Assembly (NCBI GenBank): GCA_003563255.1
Contig: PWSL01000064.1
Span: 1-6,370, forward strand
Reading direction: 5' to 3'
DNA: 6,370 nucleotides
Source of the DNA: Desulfonatronospira sp.
Lineage (GTDB): Bacteria; Desulfobacterota; Desulfovibrionia; Desulfovibrionales; Desulfonatronovibrionaceae
Shown here: in pieces, positions 6,039 through 6,370 of the stretch
Layout: each line of letters begins with the position of its first letter
Position numbering within the stretch: position 1 is the first letter of the stretch
The notes under the pieces: generated by a model
Database searches by the model: none
Seen by the model: the letters and a program-made list of their open reading frames with translations, nothing else
Told to the model about the DNA's origin: nothing
Made by a program: the position numbers and the translations under genes

Positions 6039-6061
6039 CATTTAACCTGTTACCATTTAAC
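6039..6061 (-). promoter_or_regulatory. Candidate HigA operator in the higA leader
   Basis: The 8-mer CATTTAAC occurs twice (6039-6046 and 6054-6061), 15 bases apart. Between and overlapping them is TAAC-CT-GTTA (6043-6052), a short inverted repeat. The sites lie within the 38 bases between the kinase stop and the higA start, where an autoregulatory HTH protein would bind. Binding by HigA is inference. Confidence 0.4.
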
Positions 6062-6074
6062 TATTCAGCACATA

Positions 6075-6370
6075 CTAACTGACACCCGGCAGAAAAACAC
6101 ATATGGTTGTCTGTCCCGGAGTGGATGTATCCAGTTCAATGTCTCCTTTCAAAGCTCTGGCCGCCAGTCTGGATGAATAGCTCCCCAGTCCGGTGCCGCC
6201 GGTCTTGCCCTGGGTGACGAATTTGTCAAAAAAGCAGTCACGGATATCTTGCGGAACTTCGCCTTTGTTTTCTATGTAAACGCACGTCCTGGGACCGGTC
6301 AAGATGCTGATGCTGACCACCTGGCCTCGTGGTGAGGCCTCGATGGCATTTTTGTAGATATTATCAAAAA
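6075..6370 (-). CDS. Histidine kinase, C-terminal part of the ATP-binding (HATPase_c/GHKL) domain; 5' end outside window
   Basis: The frame is open to the window edge; 97 residues and the stop codon are visible. The fragment begins in the N box, FDNIYKNAIEAS, where the Asn residues coordinate Mg-ATP. A central strand pair follows (VVSISIL, TCVYIENKGEVP), where IENKG stands at the G1/D-box position. Next come the F-box-like FFDKFVTQGK and the G2 box GGTGLGSYSSRLAARALKGDIEL, and it ends with the closing strand TTICVFLP. This order is diagnostic of sensor kinases. The usual DxGxG aspartate is replaced by E-N-K-G here, a variant that I recall from other kinases with the GK(T/S)GGTGLG ending. The sensor, DHp helix and phospho-accepting histidine lie outside the window. 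A GTG codon at 6320 is only an internal codon, not the start. higA follows 38 bases downstream and may be co-transcribed. Confidence 0.88.
   Translation of the reverse strand, partial: FDNIYKNAIEASPRGQVVSISILTGPRTCVYIENKGEVPQDIRDCFFDKFVTQGKTGGTGLGSYSSRLAARALKGDIELDTSTPGQTTICVFLPGVS

Noticed and set aside
6075..6320. Reading the kinase fragment as a complete 81-aa protein from a GTG at 6320
   Set aside because: The frame stays open to the window edge and the upstream codons encode a clear N box (DNIYKNAIEAS), so it is the 3' end of a longer gene.

Overview
The window looks like a chromosomal piece of a Gram-negative anaerobe, most likely a deltaproteobacterium (Desulfobacterota, perhaps Desulfovibrionales-like). 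This placement is an inference. It rests on the style of the proteins (an SSS symporter with a tiny membrane ORF behind it, a UbiB-like kinase, a GKTGGTGLG-type histidine kinase C-terminus, a HigA-type antitoxin) and on the many GGGGAC...GTCCCC hairpin repeats. No rRNA, tRNA or CRISPR array was seen.

Layout: 1-79 is a long imperfect hairpin repeat. 131-312 is a MITE/REPIN-like element with terminal inverted repeats. 401-1150 (+) encodes a DEDDh 3'-5' exonuclease of the DnaQ/epsilon type. 1210-1302 is a second long hairpin repeat. 1360-3138 (+) encodes a 592-aa sodium:solute symporter. 3233-3319 (+) encodes a 28-aa single-pass membrane peptide with a good ribosome binding site. 3369-3604 holds a second copy of the 131-312 element, framed by an outer pair of the same terminal motifs. 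3842-5392 (+) encodes an ABC1/UbiB/AarF-type atypical kinase with two C-terminal membrane segments. 5450-5516 is an inverted, one-ended remnant of the same repeat family. On the minus strand, 5740-6036 encodes a HigA-type antitoxin with no HigB toxin beside it, and 6075-6370 is the 3' end of a histidine kinase running in from beyond the window.

The exonuclease, symporter and micro-ORF read in one direction and may form one functional neighbourhood. The hairpin at 1210-1302 sits between the first two genes, so they need not share one transcript. The symporter and the micro-ORF are the most convincing pair: a transporter and a candidate small subunit. The UbiB-like gene is separated from them by the repeat cluster and an AT-rich stretch, and probably has its own promoter. 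The kinase and higA are co-directional, 38 bases apart, and converge on the UbiB-like gene.

The strongest unexplained signal is the repeat system. Five intergenic elements of two architectures share a GGGGAC/GTCCCC vocabulary. One copy is nested, one is half-deleted, and two hairpins keep the same mismatched outer arms around completely different inner stems.
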